This document shows, piece after piece, positions 34,283-43,462 of a stretch of DNA of 64,000 bases. The stretch's first letter is position 1; every line of letters begins with the position of its first letter. The position numbers and the translations under genes were made by a program. This DNA comes from Nereida sp024640765 (GTDB lineage: Bacteria > Pseudomonadota > Alphaproteobacteria > Rhodobacterales > Rhodobacteraceae): the NCBI GenBank assembly GCA_024640765.1, contig JAHEEK010000014.1:1-64000 (forward strand), read 5' to 3'. The notes beneath the pieces are model-generated. The model was not told where the DNA came from. It was given only the letters and a program-made list of their open reading frames with translations, and did no database searches.

Positions 34283-34699
34283 TTAGTCCTCGGCGTCGTC
34301 GCTAGGCGCTTGCGCATCGCGGCGCACAACGTCTTGGGCCAGCAATTTCTTGGTGGCATCAATCTGATCGTAGGTGTCATCCGCCAAAAACCGCAGCTCG
34401 GGCGAAAAGCGTAAGGTCAGCTTCTTGTCAAGTGCGTGCCGCAACTCACCTTTGTTGCGCTTAAGTGCGGCGATTGCCTCTTCCTTTTTGTCCCCGCCCA
34501 ATGGCAGCGCGTAAACAGTCGCGATCCGCAAATCGGGGCTTACGCGCACCTCACCGATAGATAGATACAGCCGGTTCAGGTCTGGATCGTGGATTTCTCC
34601 ACGGGTCAAAACCTCCGACAGAGTGCGGCGAATAAGCTCGCCCACGCGCAATTGGCGTTGGGACGGAGCACCAGAGTTATCAAATTTGTTCTTTGCCAT
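34283..34699 (-). CDS. rbfA: Ribosome-binding factor A
   Basis: 138 residues with the RbfA KH-like fold: RQLRVGELIRRTLSEVLTRGEIHDPDL, SIGEVRVSPDLRIATVYALPLGG and LRHALDKKLTLRFSPELRFLADDTYDQ. It is needed for late 30S maturation and cold adaptation. The frame stays open for a further 259 codons upstream antisense to dapB, but that part is not coding; the ATG at 34697-34699 gives the normal size. It is the upstream gene of the minus-strand cluster to truB, rpsO and pnp. Confidence 0.95.
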   Translation of the reverse strand: MAKNKFDNSGAPSQRQLRVGELIRRTLSEVLTRGEIHDPDLNRLYLSIGEVRVSPDLRIATVYALPLGGDKKEEAIAALKRNKGELRHALDKKLTLRFSPELRFLADDTYDQIDATKKLLAQDVVRRDAQAPSDDAED

Positions 34700-34771
34700 A
34701 CGCGGGATGTATGACGGATGGCCTTCCTTGCCAAGCGTAGGTGTCGTAGGACGGTACGGAATATGGAGAGA

Positions 34772-35584
34772 ATGATGACTGATTTGCCGAAAATAGTGGT
34801 AACGGGTGCTTCTGGCCGGATGGGGCAGATGCTGTGCCAGACAATTTCCCAGAGTAATGCCTGCACATTGGTTGGTGCGATTGAGCGTGCGGGTCATGAT
34901 TGGATCGGCCGTGATATCGGCGTTGCGATGGGTAGTACTGAAATGGGCGTGATCGTCAGCGACGATGCTCTTGCCGCATTTGCACAAGCACAGGCAGTCA
35001 TTGATTTCACCGCTCCCGAAGCGACGATTGAGTTTGCGGCCATCGCTGCACAAGCCCGTGCGGTGCACGTCATCGGCACTACGGGCTTCACTGATGAGCA
35101 GATCGAGCGGCTTGAGCCGGCCAGCCGTCACTCGGTTCAGGTGCGCGCGGGAAATATGTCTCTGGGTGTAAACTTGCTGACGAAACTCACCCAAATGGTG
35201 GCCAAAGCGTTGGATGAGGATTTTGACATCGAAGTGATTGAAGCCCACCACCACCACAAAGTGGATGCCCCAAGCGGAACCGCATTGATGTTGGGCGAGG
35301 CTGCTGCAGCGGGTCGCGGTGTTGCACTTAACGATGTGCGCGACGCGGGGCGCGATGGCATGACGGGCGCGCGGAAACGCGGCGATATCGGTTTTGCCGT
35401 GGTCCGTGGTGGCGATATTGTTGGAGAGCATGACGTGATGTTTGCCGCCGCTGGTGAGCGGCTTGTACTGCGCCACATGGCAACAGACAGAGCTATCTTT
35501 GCGCGCGGTGCCCTAAAGGCTGCGCTTTGGGGTCAATCGCGTGGACCTGGGCAATACGATATGTTCGACGTTTTGGGCCTTTAG
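34772..35584 (+). CDS. dapB: 4-hydroxy-tetrahydrodipicolinate reductase
   Basis: 270 residues. It has the N-terminal NAD(P)-binding motif KIVVTGASGRMGQML, VIDFTAPEATIEFA, IGTTGF and the catalytic signature EAHHHHKVDAPSGTALMLGEA. C-terminal motifs are GDIGFAVVRGGDIVGEH and ATDRAIFARGALKAALW. It reduces hydroxy-tetrahydrodipicolinate in the lysine/diaminopimelate pathway. GGAGAG just upstream serves the ATGs at 34772 and 34775; either is possible. It is divergent from rbfA. Confidence 0.96.
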   Translation: MMTDLPKIVVTGASGRMGQMLCQTISQSNACTLVGAIERAGHDWIGRDIGVAMGSTEMGVIVSDDALAAFAQAQAVIDFTAPEATIEFAAIAAQARAVHVIGTTGFTDEQIERLEPASRHSVQVRAGNMSLGVNLLTKLTQMVAKALDEDFDIEVIEAHHHHKVDAPSGTALMLGEAAAAGRGVALNDVRDAGRDGMTGARKRGDIGFAVVRGGDIVGEHDVMFAAAGERLVLRHMATDRAIFARGALKAALWGQSRGPGQYDMFDVLGL

Positions 35585-35649
35585 GCCGCTGATTGATCCA
35601 AATTGGCATGCCCTGCGTAACAACAGCGTATGTCAACGAGGATCGCGCC

Positions 35650-36015
35650 ATGGGCTTGGGATATGTCTTTGCCACTATTTTGATTGAAACATATGCGCTT
35701 GCGTCTGCAGCGCAGGCCGATGGTTTTGCGAAAATTGATAACGAAGAACGCTTTCGCAGCGTTATCCAAGGCAAGTCACTTCACTATCCGGGCATTAAGC
35801 TGCGAGTGGAAGAAACGGGCGAGATTATGGGCCGCGCACTTGGTCGTGCCGTGACTGGCGATTGGGCGTGGCAATCAGGCTATTTTTGCAGAAATCTTAA
35901 GTGGGGATCGCGTGACATTGGCTACAACTGCCAAGAGGTGCGCGTGAACGATAACAAGTTACGTTTTACATCAGATCGTGGCGCAGGACGTTCGGCGGTT
36001 TTATCACTGCGTTAG
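35650..36015 (+). CDS. Small secreted protein of unknown function
   Basis: 121 residues. The start at 35650 (MGLGYVFATILIETYALASAAQA) gives a signal peptide with an AQA cleavage site; the mature ~98 residues contain IDNEERFRSVIQGKSLHYPGIKLRVEE, GDWAWQSGYFCRNLKWGSRDIGYNCQEV and KLRFTSDRGAG. Two Cys (in YFCRNL and YNCQEV) could form a disulfide in the periplasm. I believe relatives are common in Rhodobacteraceae and are sometimes misnamed dihydrodipicolinate reductase because of adjacency to dapB, as here, but nothing resembles that enzyme. Function unknown. Confidence 0.75.
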   Translation: MGLGYVFATILIETYALASAAQADGFAKIDNEERFRSVIQGKSLHYPGIKLRVEETGEIMGRALGRAVTGDWAWQSGYFCRNLKWGSRDIGYNCQEVRVNDNKLRFTSDRGAGRSAVLSLR

Positions 36016-36033
36016 CGCTGCCTTATGTCTCGA

Positions 36034-36222
36034 TCAAAAGTCGATCGCGATTCCTTTCTTTTCCCAATCACCAAAGCGAACAGGTTCAGGGCCATCCCGG
36101 CCACCAAGTTCCTTGGGCAGTGCGTCGGCTTTTGCTTTGGCGCGGCGCTCTTCGGCTTCGGCTAGCGCGCGTTTGGCGGCTTCAGGAAGATTTTGGTGCG
36201 GGTCATTTGTTGCGTCAGTCAT
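36034..36222 (-). CDS. DUF1674 / succinate dehydrogenase assembly factor 4-like protein
   Basis: 62 residues. The C-terminus GGRDGPEPVRFGDWEKKGIAIDF is the DUF1674 (SdhAF4) signature; the N-terminal half is Ala/Glu/Lys-rich and probably flexible. In eukaryotes SdhAF4 binds free flavinylated SdhA during complex II assembly. The ATG at 36220-36222 gives the normal family length. It is divergent from rsmB, with 47 bp between the starts. Confidence 0.9.
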   Translation of the reverse strand: MTDATNDPHQNLPEAAKRALAEAEERRAKAKADALPKELGGRDGPEPVRFGDWEKKGIAIDF

Positions 36223-36269
36223 GAGCGTGATATAGGCCGCAAGCAATTGTTGATCAAGGATATCACCAC

Positions 36270-37538
36270 ATGGCGGATCAAGGACTGGCTCCACGGCGCG
36301 CAGCGCTTAAACTTCTTGAGGCAGTTTTGGCCCAAGGGCGTTTGCTGGCCGAGGTGAGCAATACCCTCGATCACCTCAAGGCAGAGGACCGCGCACGCGC
36401 GTATCGTTTGGCTGTTCAAACACTGCGGCACCTTGATAAATGCGACCGCGTTCTCAAACCGCATTTGAAAAAGAACCCTCCACTGGTCGTGATGAATATC
36501 TTGCGATTAGGCGTTGTGGAGATCTGCGAAGACGGTGCTGCGGCGCACGGTGTGGTGAATGCGGGCGTCACGCTGACTTCGAAATTGCCGCGGGTCGGTG
36601 GCCTCAAAGGTATGGTGAATGCTGTGTTGCGCCGCGTGGCCGAAACGGGTCCGGATGCTTGGGCAAAACTGCCGCCCGCCCGCATGCCCAATTGGCTGCG
36701 TGGCCCGCTTGTGGCGGCGTGGGGCCGTAGCAGTGTCGAGGCCATGGAAAAAGTCCAAGCCGCAACGCCTCCGCTCGATATTTCTTTGCGTGGTCGCGAC
36801 GGTGATGTGACGCCCGAAGCTGTGACGCTTCCCACGGGATCGCACCGTATTGCGGCGTTTGGGCAAGTCTCAAAGCTTGATGGTTTCGATGAGGGTGCTT
36901 GGTGGGTTCAAGACGCCGCGGCTGCCCTTGCTGTCAAAGTGCTTGCCCCCAAAGCAGGTGAGCGTGTCTTGGATCTGTGTGCAGCACCGGGCGGCAAGAC
37001 GATGCAATTATCTGCGGCTGGCGCAGATGTTGTGGCCGTTGATGATAACGCCAACCGTCTCAAGCGGGTTGAGGAAAACCTCAAACGTGTGGATTTGAAA
37101 GCGCAGCTGGTGACCAGTGATGTGTTTGAAGTGAGCGCAGATGAGCACGGGCTTTTCGATGCTGTGTTGCTGGATGCGCCGTGCTCGGCAACCGGTACGA
37201 TGCGCCGACATCCGGATTTGCCCCACGCCAAAGACGGCAGTGATTTTGGTGCGCTGATCGATTTACAGGCGCGAATGCTTGCGCATGCGATGCGTCTTGT
37301 GAAGCCAGGCGGCCGGCTGGTTTTCTGCACCTGTAGCCTGCTGCCCGATGAGGGTGAGGTCCACATTGATGAGGCGGACTTGACAGGCTGGAGCGTTAAC
37401 CGTGCGGCGCTGTCTGTTGAGGCTGTTGAACCAAATTGGATCAGTGACGAGGGAGGTTTACGCTTGCGGCCTGATTATTGGGCTGAACGCGGCGGCATGG
37501 ACGGATTTTATATCGTGTGTCTGCGCAAAGACGATTGA
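36270..37538 (+). CDS. rsmB: 16S rRNA (cytosine-C5)-methyltransferase, RsmB-like
   Basis: 422 residues. The N-terminal ~140 residues form a NusB-like RNA-binding domain (RRAALKLLEAVLAQGRLLAEV ... INILRLGVVEIC). The C-terminal half is a Rossmann methyltransferase with VLDLCAAPGGKTMQLSAAGADVVAVD, the PCS motif DAPCSATGTMRRHPDL and the catalytic TCS motif VFCTCSLLPDEGE. It methylates C967 of 16S rRNA in E. coli. Its ATG lies about 50 bp from the divergent DUF1674 start. It begins a collinear run with the heparinase-like gene and purH. Confidence 0.94.
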   Translation: MADQGLAPRRAALKLLEAVLAQGRLLAEVSNTLDHLKAEDRARAYRLAVQTLRHLDKCDRVLKPHLKKNPPLVVMNILRLGVVEICEDGAAAHGVVNAGVTLTSKLPRVGGLKGMVNAVLRRVAETGPDAWAKLPPARMPNWLRGPLVAAWGRSSVEAMEKVQAATPPLDISLRGRDGDVTPEAVTLPTGSHRIAAFGQVSKLDGFDEGAWWVQDAAAALAVKVLAPKAGERVLDLCAAPGGKTMQLSAAGADVVAVDDNANRLKRVEENLKRVDLKAQLVTSDVFEVSADEHGLFDAVLLDAPCSATGTMRRHPDLPHAKDGSDFGALIDLQARMLAHAMRLVKPGGRLVFCTCSLLPDEGEVHIDEADLTGWSVNRAALSVEAVEPNWISDEGGLRLRPDYWAERGGMDGFYIVCLRKDD

Positions 37539-37642
37539 TGACACCTTGCGAGCAACGGGCTAACCTGTGACAAAACCGGCCATATCGTAGGATGTGGTGT
37601 TAGGGTGTTGCGGCATAAACGTCGCGTAGTCGGGTGAGTTAG

Positions 37643-39358
37643 TTGAGCAAAAAACAAGTTCCAACGATGGCGGATCGCTTTCATGCGTGGCGTGCTGGTA
37701 AATGCGCTGCGGCGACGGGATTTGTAGGCCAGCCTGAGCCTCGCAGTATCGGCAGTTACAACAAAGGCCGCCAGATCGTGGCGGGTAACCTGATGTTTGC
37801 CGGAGAATTGATCGAAGCGCCCGATACATCACTTTGGGACATTGAAATGCCGTCCGCGGATTTCAGTAGCGAGGCTCACGGGTTCTTGTGGCTTGATGAT
37901 CTGGCCGCGGCAGGTGATGCCAAAGCCCGCGATCTGGCGGGACTGTGGCTGTCGGAGTGGATCGCAAAGTACCCCGCACCTTCACTGCCCGCATGGTCCC
38001 CTGAGGTAACAGGGCGGCGCGTAATCCGGTGGGTGAACAACGCGCTGTTTATTTTGCGCGGTAGTGGCGCGGATATTTCTGACGATTACTATAAATCTCT
38101 TTCCAAGCAGACTGAATTCTTGGCCCGCCGTTGGCGTGTTTTGCCAAGTGGTTTAAGCCGTTTCGAAGCGCTTGTTGGGATCATTTATGCTGGCCTGACC
38201 ATTGAGGGGATGGAGCATCACGTTGATCCGGCCATGAAAGCATTGGCTAGCGATTGTGACGCCCACATTGATGCGCAAGGCGCGATTGCAAGCCGTAATC
38301 CCGAAGAACTGTTGGACGTACTAACCCATTTGACGTGGGTACAAAAAGCGTGTGCGGCTGTTGAGCGTGAGCCAGCAACTGCGATCAATAATGCGGTTGA
38401 GCGGATAGGCCCAACTCTGCGGGCGCTGCGTCACGCAGATGGTGGACTTACGCGTTTTCATGGCGGTGGGCGCGGCGTGGACGGCAAGCTTGACCAAGCG
38501 CTTGCAGATGCTGCGAGCCGCGTGGCGCGTACGGGTGATGCTGCCATGGGATTTGCGCGGTTGAATGGCGGACGCACGAGCCTGATTGTTGATGCAAGCC
38601 CGCCTCCCGTAACCACGAATGCGCGCCGCGCACATGCCAGCACCTTGGCGATGGAAATCACGTCTGGCAGGCGGCCATTGATCGTAAACTGCGGGGCAGG
38701 TGTATCTTTCGGTGACAGATGGGCGCGGGCGGGACGGGCGACGCCGTCTCATTCTGTTCTGCATCTTGAGGGGCTGTCCTCTGCTCAGTTAAACGATGAA
38801 GGGCATCTGGTAGGTGGTCCGCAAACGGTTCAGTTGGATATTGAACGTACATCAGAGAACCAAAAGTTGGGTGCCGCGCATGATGCTTGGGCAGGCTCAC
38901 ACGGGCTGACGCATGTGCGCGAACTGGAGCTGTCCGCAGATGGGCGCGTTTTAAACGGTTCTGATATGCTTACAACGATGAATGATGCGGATAAGAACCG
39001 CTTTGATTTGGCTTTGGATGCCACATCTTTGCAGGGCATTGCCTACAGCGTTCGGTTTCACCTACACGCAGAAGTGGACGCCTCACTGGACATGGCTGGC
39101 CGTGCGGTATCGCTTGTTTTACGCTCGGGTGAAATTTGGGTGTTTCGCGCAAGTGAAGCTGTGCAACTGTCACTTGAGCCGTCTGTTTATCTGGAAAAGG
39201 GGCGAATTGCCCCGCGTGCGACAATGCAGATTGTCCTTTCGGGTAAAGCCGTGGCATACGCCAGCCAAGTGAAATGGTCACTCTCCAAAGCGCAGGACAC
39301 GCCACTGGCGGTACGCGATTTGTTCAATAGTGACGATGCACGCGACTGGAACGACTAA
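37643..39358 (+). CDS. Heparinase II/III-family protein
   Basis: 571 residues. The N-terminal helical part (FLWLDDLAAAGDAKARDLAGLWLSEW; GLSRFEALVGIIYAGL) and the central beta-rich part with RRPLIVNCGAG and RAGRATPSHSVLHLEG, followed by EGLSSAQLNDEG, match the heparinase II/III-like fold, a polysaccharide lyase group. The family occurs next to rsmB and purH in many Rhodobacteraceae, in my recollection. Whether it acts on a glycan, and which one, is unknown. The start taken is the TTG at 37643; an ATG at 37667 is the alternative, and no strong ribosome-binding site decides it. Confidence 0.8.
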   Translation: MSKKQVPTMADRFHAWRAGKCAAATGFVGQPEPRSIGSYNKGRQIVAGNLMFAGELIEAPDTSLWDIEMPSADFSSEAHGFLWLDDLAAAGDAKARDLAGLWLSEWIAKYPAPSLPAWSPEVTGRRVIRWVNNALFILRGSGADISDDYYKSLSKQTEFLARRWRVLPSGLSRFEALVGIIYAGLTIEGMEHHVDPAMKALASDCDAHIDAQGAIASRNPEELLDVLTHLTWVQKACAAVEREPATAINNAVERIGPTLRALRHADGGLTRFHGGGRGVDGKLDQALADAASRVARTGDAAMGFARLNGGRTSLIVDASPPPVTTNARRAHASTLAMEITSGRRPLIVNCGAGVSFGDRWARAGRATPSHSVLHLEGLSSAQLNDEGHLVGGPQTVQLDIERTSENQKLGAAHDAWAGSHGLTHVRELELSADGRVLNGSDMLTTMNDADKNRFDLALDATSLQGIAYSVRFHLHAEVDASLDMAGRAVSLVLRSGEIWVFRASEAVQLSLEPSVYLEKGRIAPRATMQIVLSGKAVAYASQVKWSLSKAQDTPLAVRDLFNSDDARDWND

Positions 39359-39374
39359 ACTTAGGACCAAACAC

Positions 39375-40958
39375 ATGCCCAATCTTGCCCCTGTTACCCG
39401 CGCTTTGCTGTCAGTTTCTGACAAAACCGGACTTGTTGAATTGGGCCAAGCGCTTGCGCGGCACGGGGTTGAATTGCTGTCTACGGGCGGCACAGCAAAG
39501 ACGCTACGCGATGCGGGTCTAAACGTGAAAGACGTGTCCGAGGTGACTGGTTTCCCCGAAATGATGGATGGGCGTGTCAAAACCCTTCACCCCGTTGTGC
39601 ATGGTGGCCTTCTTGCCCTGCGCGATAACACAGAGCACCGCGCCGCAATGGTTGAGCATGGTATTGGCCCGATCGATTTGGTTGTCGTGAACCTTTATCC
39701 GTTTGAAGAAACAGTTGCCAAGGGCGCCGACTACGACACCACTATTGAGAACATCGACATTGGTGGACCTGCGATGATCCGCTCGGCCGCAAAAAACCAC
39801 GGGTTTGTGAACGTTGTTGTCGATGTTGAAGATTATGCGGCTGTCATTGCGCAACTTGATGCAAATGGAGGGCAAACTGAGTACGCATTCCGTCAAGGTC
39901 TGGCCCAAACGGCCTATGCGCGCACCGCAGCTTACGACACTGCGGTTAGCACTTGGATGGCTGCGCAAGTTGAAGGCACGCCGCGCCGTGTTTCAGTTTC
40001 AGGCACATTGGCGCAAACACTTCGTTACGGCGAGAACCCGCATCAGTCAGCGGCATTCTACACGGATGGTAGCACCCGCGCGGGCATCGCTACGGCCAGA
40101 CAACACCAAGGCAAAGAATTGTCTTATAACAACATCAACGACACGGATGCGGCGTTTGAATTGGTAAGTGAATTTGGCGCTGGTGCGCCAGCCTGCGCTA
40201 TCATCAAGCATGCTAACCCATGTGGTGTGGCGACAGGTGAGACACTTCGTGATGCCTACACGCGGGCCTTCCAGTGCGACCAGACAAGCGCCTTTGGCGG
40301 GATCATCGCGTTGAACCAAACGTTGGACGCTGCAACGGCTGAGGAAATCACCAGCATCTTTACCGAAGTCGTCATCGCCCCCGATGCAACGCCTGAGGCG
40401 ATGGAAATCTTTGCCAATAAGAAAAATCTGCGCCTTTTGACCACTGGTGGTTTGGCGGATGCTGCTGCGGCAGGCCAGACGATCCGTCAGGTAGCGGGTG
40501 GTTATCTTGTGCAAGACAAAGACACAGGCCGCGTCAGCATGGATGATCTGAAGGTGGTGACGAAAAAGCAGCCAAGCGAGCAAGAAATGAAAGACTTGAT
40601 GTTTGCTTGGACTGTGGCGAAGCACGTCAAATCAAACGCGATAATCTACGTCAAAGACGGTGCGACTGTTGGTGTAGGCGCAGGCCAGATGAGCCGCGTT
40701 GACAGCACACGCATCGCTGCACGCAAAGCTGAAGATATGGCGCAAGAACTTGGTTTGGCCGCGCCCTTGACCCAAGGGTCTGTGGTTGCGTCCGATGCGT
40801 TCTTCCCATTTGCAGACGGCTTGATCACTGCGGCTGAAGCAGGTGCCACCGCAATTATTCAACCCGGCGGCTCAATGCGTGACGATGACGTAATTGCTGC
40901 AGCTGATGAGGCTGGCCTTGCTATGGTATTCACCGGCATGCGCCACTTCCGCCACTAA
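39375..40958 (+). CDS. purH: Bifunctional AICAR transformylase / IMP cyclohydrolase
   Basis: 527 residues. N-terminal IMP cyclohydrolase (about 1-200): ALLSVSDKTGLVELGQALARHGVELLSTGGTAKTLRDAG and the MMDGRVKTLHPVVHGG motif. C-terminal AICAR formyltransferase (about 205-527): LRYGENPHQSAAFY, KELSYNNINDTDAA, IIKHANPCGVA (with the catalytic KH pair) and VASDAFFPFADG. It carries out the last two steps of purine synthesis. The ATG at 39375 fits the family start; upstream in-frame codons overlap the previous gene. The stop TAA overlaps the lspA ATG by one base. Confidence 0.97.
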   Translation: MPNLAPVTRALLSVSDKTGLVELGQALARHGVELLSTGGTAKTLRDAGLNVKDVSEVTGFPEMMDGRVKTLHPVVHGGLLALRDNTEHRAAMVEHGIGPIDLVVVNLYPFEETVAKGADYDTTIENIDIGGPAMIRSAAKNHGFVNVVVDVEDYAAVIAQLDANGGQTEYAFRQGLAQTAYARTAAYDTAVSTWMAAQVEGTPRRVSVSGTLAQTLRYGENPHQSAAFYTDGSTRAGIATARQHQGKELSYNNINDTDAAFELVSEFGAGAPACAIIKHANPCGVATGETLRDAYTRAFQCDQTSAFGGIIALNQTLDAATAEEITSIFTEVVIAPDATPEAMEIFANKKNLRLLTTGGLADAAAAGQTIRQVAGGYLVQDKDTGRVSMDDLKVVTKKQPSEQEMKDLMFAWTVAKHVKSNAIIYVKDGATVGVGAGQMSRVDSTRIAARKAEDMAQELGLAAPLTQGSVVASDAFFPFADGLITAAEAGATAIIQPGGSMRDDDVIAAADEAGLAMVFTGMRHFRH

Positions 40959-41431
40959 TGAAGCGCGCGCTCACAGTTGCCGCGCTGATCTTTGTGTTGG
41001 ATCAAGCGATTAAGGTTTGGGTCGTTCAGGTCATGGACCTTAAAACGCTTGGGTCGATTAACGTGATTGATCCCTATCTTAATCTGCGCATGGCATGGAA
41101 CCGAGGTGTTAACTTCGGTTTGGGTGCTGGGCTCGACATGCGCTGGATACTCATTGGTGTCGCACTTGTGATCACGGCTGCTGTGGTGTGGTGGGTCGCG
41201 CGGGAACAAATGGGCAAATGGGCGCAGATCAGCGCCGGTTTGCTTATTGGTGGGGCGCTTGGCAACATCATTGACCGGATTGTTTATGGCGCCGTTGCGG
41301 ACTTTTTGAATATGTCCTGCTGCGGGATTGAGAACCCTTTTGCGTTTAACGTGGCCGACATCGCCATTTTTGTGGGCGCGATTGGTTTGGTCTTTTTGAC
41401 GCCGTCTGGTGAAAATAAGAAAAGCACCTGA
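40958..41431 (+). CDS. lspA: Lipoprotein signal peptidase (signal peptidase II)
   Basis: 157 residues with four membrane helices. The two catalytic Asp are D106 in GNIIDRIVYGAVADF and D134 in PFAFNVADIAIFVG. WNRGVNFGLG is the conserved N-terminal-half motif. It removes signal peptides from prolipoproteins, which suits the lipoprotein gene immediately downstream and the envelope genes beyond. It begins with the ATG overlapping the purH stop (TAATG). Confidence 0.96.
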   Translation: MKRALTVAALIFVLDQAIKVWVVQVMDLKTLGSINVIDPYLNLRMAWNRGVNFGLGAGLDMRWILIGVALVITAAVVWWVAREQMGKWAQISAGLLIGGALGNIIDRIVYGAVADFLNMSCCGIENPFAFNVADIAIFVGAIGLVFLTPSGENKKST

Positions 41432-41481
41432 CGCGCCTAACAATCTAGGTTATTAAAACGTAACGACTGGGTAGGGGCATT

Positions 41482-42012
41482 ATGGGTTATCTGATTAAAG
41501 CCACGATTTTGATGATTTTTACCACTCTTGCACTTGCTGGCTGCGAGCGCGGGGAACCTCGGCTATTGAATTTGAAAAAGTCGCAGTCTGGCCCTGATGA
41601 GTTTGCAATTTTGCCAAATAAGCCGCTGCAAGAACCCGCTAGTTTTGCTGAGCTTCCTACACCTACGTTGGGTCAATCCAATCTGGCAGACCCCACACCT
41701 TTTCGCGATGCTGTGGCAACGCTTGGCGGTAGCCCGCAACGCATGAATGCTGATGGTCGTGCGGGCGACAGTGCTGTTCTGGCCCATGCTGGCCGTTACG
41801 GCACTGACGTCAATATCCGCTCTACTCTGGCGGCCAGTGATCTGGAGTTCCGCAAGGCAAACCGTGGTCGTTTGTTGGAACGTGCGGCAAATGTGAATGT
41901 TTATTTCAAAGCCTACGCGCAGCAAGCACTGGATCAGCACGCCGAGCTTGCACGTCTGCGCAGCGCTGGCGTGCGCACCCCCGCTGCACCGCCGCTGCCG
42001 CTTGACGAATAA
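41482..42012 (+). CDS. DUF3035 lipoprotein, BamF-like
   Basis: 176 residues. A signal peptide ends in the lipobox ALAGC (lipidated C21). The mature part is PDEFAILPNKPLQEPASFAELPTPTLG, then repetitive polar sequence and a helical C-terminus with a proline tail. This is the DUF3035 family, described in alphaproteobacteria as a candidate BAM-complex subunit (BamF). It follows lspA by 50 bp and precedes two M16 peptidase genes. Confidence 0.85.
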   Translation: MGYLIKATILMIFTTLALAGCERGEPRLLNLKKSQSGPDEFAILPNKPLQEPASFAELPTPTLGQSNLADPTPFRDAVATLGGSPQRMNADGRAGDSAVLAHAGRYGTDVNIRSTLAASDLEFRKANRGRLLERAANVNVYFKAYAQQALDQHAELARLRSAGVRTPAAPPLPLDE

Positions 42013-42091
42013 CTCATCACGAGTACGCCATCGGCCTTGAATGATTTGCGGGCCACCGTAGCTTACAGTCTGTAACAACGGAGTGTTTTCG

Positions 42092-43462
42092 ATGCGCTTA
42101 GCCTTTCTTATGCTTGCCTCATTACTGTGGATGCCACTGACTGCTGCCACAACTGCGGCTGCGGCGGATAATGTCACAACATTCGCGCTTGATAACGGCA
42201 TGGAGGTGGTTGTGATCGAAGACCACCGCGCACCTGTTGTGGTGCACATGGTCTGGTACCGTGCAGGTGCCGCTGATGAAGACCCCGGAAAATCTGGTAT
42301 CGCACATTTTCTTGAGCACCTGTTATTCAAAGCAACGGATGACATGGAAGCGGGCGAGTTTTCCAAAGTCGTTGCGGCCAACGGTGGTCGGGACAATGCG
42401 TTTACCAGCTACGACTACACTGCGTATTTCCAACGGGTGGCGGCGGACCGTCTTGAGTTGATGATGCGGATGGAAAGCGACCGAATGCGTGATCTACGCC
42501 TGACTGAAGGTGATATTGAGACTGAGCGGAACGTTGTTTTGGAGGAACGCAACCAGCGCACAGAAAACGATCCTGGATCCTTGTTTGGGGAACAGCGCAT
42601 GGCAGCGCAATACCAAAATCACCCTTACGGCATTCCGGTCATCGGTTGGAAGCATGAGATTGCGCAGTTGGGATTGGACGATGCGCTGGCATATTATCAG
42701 CGCTTTTACGCCCCCAATAATGCCGTTTTGGTTGTGGCGGGTGATGTATACCCAGATGATGTGAAACGCCTTGCGGAAACCTATTACGGGGTACTTGAGC
42801 CAACCAAACACCTTGCGACGCGTGCGCGGCCCACTGAGCCGCCTCACCGCGCTGAACGCAGGTTGGTATTTGAAGACCCCCGCGTGGCACAGCCCTACGT
42901 AATCCGTACGTATTTGGCGCCCGAGCGTGACAGCGGTGCGCAAGAAAAAGCAGCGGCGTTGACACTGTTGTCTGAGTTGTTGGGTGGCAATCCGGCGACC
43001 TCATTCTTGGGGCAGCAGCTACAATTTGATAGCCAGGACGCGGTTTATACAGGCGCGTTTTATTCAGGGTTATCGCTGGACGATACAACATTTGGCGTTG
43101 TGATGGCGCCCACGCCTGGGATTTCGTTGAGCGAGGCAGAAGCAAAACTTGATACTGCCATTGCGCAGTTTCTTGAGGCGGGAATTGATGAAGAACAATT
43201 AGCTCGTATCAAAGCGCAGTTGCGCGCCTCTGAGATTTATGGCCGCGACTCCGTTCAATCCTTGGCGCGAACATATGGCGCGGGGCTGACGTCCGGTTTG
43301 ACTGTCGCGGATATCCAAGCGTGGCCGGATGTTTTGGCCGCTGTCACGTCTGATGATATCCTGCAGGTCGCGCGTGCGCTATTTTCAGACCGTAAAGTGG
43401 CAGTCACCGGCTATCTTCGTTCACCGACTTCACTCGAAGCAGCATCACAGGTGTCACAATGA
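42092..43462 (+). CDS. M16-family zinc metallopeptidase (catalytic subunit)
   Basis: 456 residues with a signal peptide (MRLAFLMLASLLWMPLTAATTAAAA), so probably periplasmic. The inverted zinc motif HFLEH (H72, E75, H76) is present and the third ligand Glu comes from ETERNVVLEE. Two homologous halves follow, with VVAGDVYPDDVKRLAETYYG between. It belongs to the pitrilysin/PqqL-like group. It overlaps the partner gene by 4 bp (ATGA). The ATG at 42092 has GGAG 8 bases upstream and is better than the GTG at 42083. Confidence 0.92.
   Translation: MRLAFLMLASLLWMPLTAATTAAAADNVTTFALDNGMEVVVIEDHRAPVVVHMVWYRAGAADEDPGKSGIAHFLEHLLFKATDDMEAGEFSKVVAANGGRDNAFTSYDYTAYFQRVAADRLELMMRMESDRMRDLRLTEGDIETERNVVLEERNQRTENDPGSLFGEQRMAAQYQNHPYGIPVIGWKHEIAQLGLDDALAYYQRFYAPNNAVLVVAGDVYPDDVKRLAETYYGVLEPTKHLATRARPTEPPHRAERRLVFEDPRVAQPYVIRTYLAPERDSGAQEKAAALTLLSELLGGNPATSFLGQQLQFDSQDAVYTGAFYSGLSLDDTTFGVVMAPTPGISLSEAEAKLDTAIAQFLEAGIDEEQLARIKAQLRASEIYGRDSVQSLARTYGAGLTSGLTVADIQAWPDVLAAVTSDDILQVARALFSDRKVAVTGYLRSPTSLEAASQVSQ

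Noticed and set aside
34700..35476. Long open extension upstream of rbfA on the minus strand
   Set aside because: It is the antisense of dapB, in a frame with no homology, and rbfA begins normally at 34699; the open frame is a by-product of codon bias in dapB.
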